From: an uncultured Lentisphaeria bacterium
GTDB lineage: Bacteria; Verrucomicrobiota; Lentisphaeria; Victivallales; Victivallaceae
DNA: 9,983 bases
NCBI GenBank assembly: GCA_937888615.1
Contig: CALABZ010000311.1
Coordinates: 1 to 9,983 of the forward strand
Direction of reading: 5' to 3'
Of this stretch, positions 6,050-9,983 are shown piece by piece. The notes beneath the pieces were generated by a model that did not search any database, had not been told where the DNA came from, and saw only the letters and a list, made by a program, of their open reading frames with translations. Numbering within the stretch: the first letter of the stretch is position 1; each line of letters begins with the position of its first letter. A program made the position numbers and the translations under genes.

Positions 6050-7822
6050 CTATTTTTTTATGATATCAATAATGGCTTTCATTTTTTGAATTTTTTCAGG
6101 AGAAATCAAATGTCTGGCCGCCTTATGCGCATATTGCGATAAATTTAATGAAGGTTCTTTTTTGTTCAAATCATAGAATTTTTGTGTATATTTTGCATCG
6201 TCTTCCATATCTGTGAATACTTCCACAAAAATCGGGATCTCTGATTCTTGTGCCAATTGGGAAATGGCCTTTTCCAACTCCTCCTTATTGTTGACAGCAA
6301 TATATTTGAATCCCAGAGAGATAATCCATCCCTTCGCGGACTTTCGATGTTGGGCGCAAATATGTCGATTGATCGAAGGGATCGCATCTTTGCCGGCAAA
6401 AAAGTGGAATTCCGCTCCCCCTCCATTGTTTAGTAACACAACTCGGACGTTTTTCCCTATATGTTTGATGCCGGCAGCATTCATATCGTAGAAAAAACTC
6501 AAATCGCCAATAACCAAAAAAGAAAGACCATCAAATACTGAAGCTTGTCCAACAAATGTTGAAAAACATCCGTCAATACCCAACGTCCCTACATTACTAT
6601 AAGATTCTACTCCTTTTGCCAAAGGGAAAAATTGCATCACACGGGTACTGTTGAGAATTGCAGTATGGAGCAGGGAATTCGGAGGAATAGTTTCTGACAA
6701 ACGTTTAGCAATATAAAAATTGGAAAACTCAAATTCTGGAATCATTATCTGTCCGGAAAGACTATTCCATGTATCAAAATATTTTTGATCATTAATACTG
6801 GAAGCCGGAGCATATTCTAACATGAAATGGAAAAAATTTCTTGGAGTACATTCGAATATAAAATAAAGACTTTTAAAAATATCCCGAATAGTACCGCTCT
6901 CATTAACCAGCCAATGCTTAAATTTTGTATGATTGATCCGTAAAAAATGTTTCAAATTATAAGCGGAAAGATTATTTCCCAAGGTAATAACAATATCTGG
7001 AACCAACTCGTGAAGTTCGCTAAAGTTTTTCATCTCCGAAATGGGGTAGGAAAAAACCCTCCCATTGCAATTTACATTGGAAAGATGCTCAACGGCATAT
7101 ACACAATTAAATTTTGCAAAAAAATCATCCAATAATTTTTGGTCCTCCTCACAAAATACCACATTCTGGCCGATTATGACCAGAATCTTTTGGGATTGAC
7201 TCAATTCTTCAGCGGCAGAACGCCAGCGAGCAACATCAAGTTCTGGTCCGAAACGCATGATTGGATTAATTTGAGGAAGAATTTCCTGATCATATACTTT
7301 TATATCTTCAACTATTGGAATATTAATATGAACAGGACCTTGACCATGGTGCTTCATTTCCAGCAATGCTTCTTGAATCAGCCTGCTGCAAAGCCACCTG
7401 TCATCCGAGGTATTGACTAAAGGAAGAGATACAGATTTCTTTACAACTCCATCAAAAATATGCGACTGTTCTATTTTTTGTGTTTCGAGTTGTCCCTGGA
7501 AGTATGGATTTTTATCGGCTGTAATGGCTATAACCGGAACATTTTGATAAAAGGCTTCTGTAATACCGGGCAAATAGTTGCAGACTGCCGAGCCGGAAGT
7601 ACAGACACAAGCTACCGGATGATTTCTCACCTGCGAAACTCCTAAAGCAAAATATGCTGCACTGCGCTCGTCAACAACAGAAAAACAATTGAAAAAAGAA
7701 TCATTTTCTATTGAATGAATAATTGGAATATCACTTCCTCCGGGCGATAGCACAACATCTCGTATATCATACTGTTTTAGTAATGCAACGAGGATTTGAA
7801 CACTGGCTATATTTGAATACAT
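6050..7822 (-). CDS. MenD-like thiamine diphosphate-dependent enzyme
   Basis: A 590-residue enzyme with the three-domain layout of MenD (SEPHCHC synthase). The N-terminal pyrimidine-binding domain has VVLSPGGSDIP (23-33), VVDERSAAYFALGV (49-62) with the likely catalytic E52, CVCTSGSAVCNYLPGITEA (72-90) and ITADKNP (100-106). A middle domain covers about 190-350. The C-terminal diphosphate domain has SNVGTLGIDGCFSTFVG (409-425), then GDLSFFYDMN (439-448) and NNGGG (465-469), the metal and diphosphate motif. Cofactor binding therefore looks intact. By eye, MenD's PGSRS is PGGSD here, SNRGxxGIDG is SNVGTLGIDG, and the ADRP arginine is lysine, so substrate arginines are missing and the substrate should differ. 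The ATG has a strong Shine-Dalgarno. The gene sits in a polysaccharide operon beside an SDR, not with men genes. A role in making an unusual sugar or acyl unit is inferred. A wider thiamine-diphosphate enzyme role cannot be excluded. Confidence 0.85.
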   Translation of the reverse strand: MYSNIASVQILVALLKQYDIRDVVLSPGGSDIPIIHSIENDSFFNCFSVVDERSAAYFALGVSQVRNHPVACVCTSGSAVCNYLPGITEAFYQNVPVIAITADKNPYFQGQLETQKIEQSHIFDGVVKKSVSLPLVNTSDDRWLCSRLIQEALLEMKHHGQGPVHINIPIVEDIKVYDQEILPQINPIMRFGPELDVARWRSAAEELSQSQKILVIIGQNVVFCEEDQKLLDDFFAKFNCVYAVEHLSNVNCNGRVFSYPISEMKNFSELHELVPDIVITLGNNLSAYNLKHFLRINHTKFKHWLVNESGTIRDIFKSLYFIFECTPRNFFHFMLEYAPASSINDQKYFDTWNSLSGQIMIPEFEFSNFYIAKRLSETIPPNSLLHTAILNSTRVMQFFPLAKGVESYSNVGTLGIDGCFSTFVGQASVFDGLSFLVIGDLSFFYDMNAAGIKHIGKNVRVVLLNNGGGAEFHFFAGKDAIPSINRHICAQHRKSAKGWIISLGFKYIAVNNKEELEKAISQLAQESEIPIFVEVFTDMEDDAKYTQKFYDLNKKEPSLNLSQYAHKAARHLISPEKIQKMKAIIDIIKK

Positions 7823-7829
7823 GGGCTTT

Positions 7830-7837
7830 CTCCTCTC
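7830..7837 (-). promoter_or_regulatory. Shine-Dalgarno site of the MenD-like gene
   Basis: The minus strand reads GAGAGGAG, then AAAGCCC, then ATG. It is the strongest ribosome-binding site in the window and fixes the start at 7822. It lies in the 45-base gap after the flippase stop, so this gene can be translated independently of the flippase. Confidence 0.7.
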
Positions 7838-7867
7838 AATTCACCATTAAAATATTCAGCTAAGAAG

Positions 7868-9424
7868 TCAATCCTTTGATCTTATTACCGAATATCCTGA
7901 AAATTGTTGAAAACGTTTTACGATCATTCCAAATAATGCATTGCGTTCCGAATGGGTCAAACCAACAGAAAAAATCGCCAGCACTGAAAAGAGAACGCAT
8001 AGACTGCCAACGACAAGAAAACCACTCCAACTGGAAACATAAAAATTAACGAAGGCTGGAATTGGAATGGCAACCAGAAAGGTAAGTAAGATTGGAATGA
8101 TTGCTTGCGATAAATATCTTTTGATTTCGAATCCAAAATAGTAATACATGAAAATAATTCTGACTATCTGTAAAATACCAATGCAAACAATCCGAACACC
8201 CCAGCAAAGAACAGGAGTCCCTCCCCATAGCAAAGTTAGATAGATGAATGGGAGTCTGGAAATGGAAAGTGTTCCGATCAAAAGCTGATATTTTTTGATA
8301 TCACCGGTTGCTTGTACCGACATCCACAATGGTGCAGACATAACATCTAGTAGCAAAAAGATCAGTTCCAAGCGACAGAAAATCGAAGAGAAGGGAGGAG
8401 GGTTTTTAAGCCAGACTTTTATGAAAAAATCCAATTGAAGGAATAAGGGAAATGCAAAGAAAAAGAGAAGGAAAAAAGATATTTTCGTTGTCTGAATAAT
8501 CAATTTGATATGTTCTTCATGTCGCTTTTCTGCATACGATTTAACTAGACGAGGATTGAATGCAACTTGAAAATTCGATGCGAAGCTATATATTCCCATG
8601 CCAATTTGATGTGAGATGCCTAGTGCCGCATTATACGATACGCCATTGAAGATATTGATTAGAATATTAAATCCTTGACCTTCCGCCACTCCAGCAACAG
8701 ATCCCCACAGACTCCAGCCGGAAAAATGCAAAAGTTTTTTGTATAATTTGCTATCTGTATGCCACAAAAAACGGCAACATTTAAAATTAATTTGGCATAT
8801 TGTTACATATATTATTAAGATCAAAAAAGAAACAATACTATTTAATCCAACAAACAGGATTAATTTGTTTACAGAAAATATGGACAGAGAAAAAGCAATT
8901 ACAAGCTTCATTATAACTTCAAAAATACTGATGAATGCATATAAATTCATCTTTTCATAGGCAATAATACAAGCATAAAAAGGAATTCTTATAATTTGAA
9001 TAAATGTAGTCAGCAATAAAAAATGCATAACATACCGGGCAATAGAACTACTTGTGCTTCCCAAGTTCAGGCAATGGGAAACAAACCACATCCCTATAGT
9101 TTCTCCCAAAATAACAAATATGATTCCGGCTCCGATATGAATGATAAATGTTGCATTGAACACATTACGAAGTGCGGTAAAATCTTGTCGGCCAATTTCA
9201 TAACTAAAAAAACGTTGCGACATGCTACCGATAACATTTGTAATAAATGAGAACGATAATACAACTCCCCCGATAATATTGTAAACCCCGAAGTTGGTAA
9301 CTCCGAGTTTCGCTAATACAACCCTTGTCGTATAAAAAGAGATACCCATTATTAGTAACATTCGCAGATACAGGAAAAGCGTGTTACTGACAATAACTTT
9401 TATATTTTTACTGTAATTGTTCAT
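7868..9424 (-). CDS. wzx: Wzx-type polysaccharide flippase
   Basis: A 518-residue multi-spanning membrane protein of the polysaccharide transporter branch of the MOP superfamily (Wzx). It is expected to flip the undecaprenyl-linked repeat unit across the inner membrane. The N-terminus is typical: NNYSKNIKVIVSNTLFLYLRMLL then SFYTTRVVLAKLGVTNFGVYNIIGGVV (29-55), followed by SMSQRFFSYEIG (67-78). About 12 to 14 hydrophobic segments span the chain, with positive residues in the intervening loops, such as FNPRLVKSYAEKRHEEHIK in the middle. The length fits the family. The frame is open to a TTG at 9436, but the ATG at 9424 gives the family's usual start; neither has a Shine-Dalgarno. It is the first gene after the promoter-like sequence and the decayed transposase, so it probably heads the transcript. 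Substrate specificity cannot be read from the sequence. Confidence 0.87.
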   Translation of the reverse strand: MNNYSKNIKVIVSNTLFLYLRMLLIMGISFYTTRVVLAKLGVTNFGVYNIIGGVVLSFSFITNVIGSMSQRFFSYEIGRQDFTALRNVFNATFIIHIGAGIIFVILGETIGMWFVSHCLNLGSTSSSIARYVMHFLLLTTFIQIIRIPFYACIIAYEKMNLYAFISIFEVIMKLVIAFSLSIFSVNKLILFVGLNSIVSFLILIIYVTICQINFKCCRFLWHTDSKLYKKLLHFSGWSLWGSVAGVAEGQGFNILINIFNGVSYNAALGISHQIGMGIYSFASNFQVAFNPRLVKSYAEKRHEEHIKLIIQTTKISFFLLFFFAFPLFLQLDFFIKVWLKNPPPFSSIFCRLELIFLLLDVMSAPLWMSVQATGDIKKYQLLIGTLSISRLPFIYLTLLWGGTPVLCWGVRIVCIGILQIVRIIFMYYYFGFEIKRYLSQAIIPILLTFLVAIPIPAFVNFYVSSWSGFLVVGSLCVLFSVLAIFSVGLTHSERNALFGMIVKRFQQFSGYSVIRSKD

Positions 9425-9468
9425 TAGTTGTTGCAAATTAAAACACTAGAAAAATTTATTCCAACTTT

Positions 9469-9477
9469 ATTATATCA
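9469..9477 (-). promoter_or_regulatory. putative extended -10 promoter for the operon
   Basis: The minus strand reads TGATATAAT, a perfect TATAAT preceded by TG-n, the extended -10 form that can work without a good -35. No TTGACA-like hexamer is seen 16-18 bases upstream, and that region lies in the end of the decayed transposase. Transcription would start about 7 bases downstream, leaving a leader of roughly 35-40 bases before the flippase ATG. The AT-rich setting makes chance occurrence possible. Confidence 0.4.
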
Positions 9478-9485
9478 GCAATTAA

Positions 9486-9983
9486 TTAGCTTACACATTT
9501 GACAGTTTCGGAGTAGAAAAGTTGGATAACTCATTTTGAATTTGAATCCTAGGCTACGCTTTCCATATGATTTCTGACATGATCTTCGATCTTTCCCTTT
9601 ACCCTATCTAGAATTTATTATTCAAGTTTGTCTTTAAATCACGATTGAGATATTCATTCGGATTCAAATCGGGCGGTAATTTGGGAATAAAAAAGTATTA
9701 TAAATGCCGCTTGTCTGATTAGAAAATCATTCAACACCTTGCCATGATAAACTCTCAAATTATTTAAGGAAAGCTTTACTTGCAACCCTAAACTCTAATG
9801 CTGCCGAATCTGTAATATCGGGTCTAATATAGAAGTAAACTAATTGCGACGGAACACGAAATTCTTTACCTCGTAAAATCTGCGAAGAAAAAATGAACGG
9901 CATAAATCTTTGGAATATGCTGCTTCATGCAATGGATCAATACAGATCTTTTGCGGATGCTTCAAAGGGAATTGCAGTTGTCC
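9486..9983 (-). pseudogene. decayed IS630-family transposase (3' part, runs off the window)
   Basis: No open frame survives here, but the minus strand gives IS630-family transposase fragments in different frames. From 9764 it reads NNLRVYHGKVLNDFL, matching the family's DNLRVHHGKV region; the Asp that normally starts it is Asn here. After a frameshift near a T6 run comes LPPDLNPNEYLNRDLK (9679-9632), the LPPYSPDLNPNE motif with three residues missing, keeping the final catalytic Glu. A TAG follows at 9610-9608. Another frame shift gives KGKIEDHVRNHMESVA (9599-9552) and a TAG at 9551-9549. The same frame then reads FYSETVKCVS to a final TAA at 9488-9486, the expected C-terminal end. Frameshifts and stops make it non-functional. 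The part near 9765-9983 shows only faint similarity (DSAALEFRVASKAFL). The 5' part lies outside the window, and terminal repeats could not be identified. Confidence 0.75.

Noticed and set aside
6050..7822. Calling this gene menD of menaquinone synthesis
   Set aside because: There are no other men genes, the context is polysaccharide synthesis, and the substrate-binding arginines appear substituted.
9765..9983. A separate small gene upstream of the operon
   Set aside because: All frames are broken, and the nearby motifs show the stretch belongs to the decayed transposase.

Overview
The window is one block of an extracellular polysaccharide locus (O-antigen, capsule or exopolysaccharide). All seven intact genes lie on the minus strand, so the locus reads from high to low coordinates. 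It is AT-rich, and the content is typical of the variable part of a Wzx/Wzy-dependent cluster. Three genes have Shine-Dalgarno-like sequences at sensible spacing and the other four have none that is clear. The species cannot be named from this. The protein types suggest an anaerobic or gut-type bacterium, probably Gram-negative, but that is only an inference.

Layout in transcription order: (1) 9983-9486, a decayed IS630-family transposase with several frameshifts and stops, running off the window edge. (2) 9485-9425, a short AT-rich leader with an extended -10 promoter-like sequence. (3) 9424-7868, a Wzx-type flippase. (4) 7822-6050, a MenD-like thiamine-diphosphate enzyme. (5) 6034-5186, a short-chain dehydrogenase/reductase (SDR). 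(6) 5026-3926, a polysaccharide pyruvyl transferase. (7) 3832-2561, a GT4-type glycosyltransferase. (8) 2564-1248, a Wzy-type polymerase, overlapping the previous gene by 4 bases. (9) 1245-43, a second glycosyltransferase. The last 42 bases hold no gene, and the cluster probably continues beyond them.

How the genes could work together: the two glycosyltransferases add sugars to a lipid-linked repeat unit on the cytoplasmic face. The pyruvyl transferase probably adds a pyruvate ketal or a similar acidic group. Wzx flips the unit and Wzy polymerises it. The MenD-like enzyme and the SDR are adjacent, 15 bases apart, and are the unusual part. The MenD-like protein keeps the cofactor site, but by eye it has lost several arginines that true MenD uses to hold isochorismate and 2-oxoglutarate. 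The pair may therefore build an unusual branched or carbon-extended sugar or acyl unit rather than menaquinone. No nucleotide-sugar pathway, initiating phosphosugar transferase, export (Wza/Wzc) gene or regulator is visible, so these must lie outside the window.
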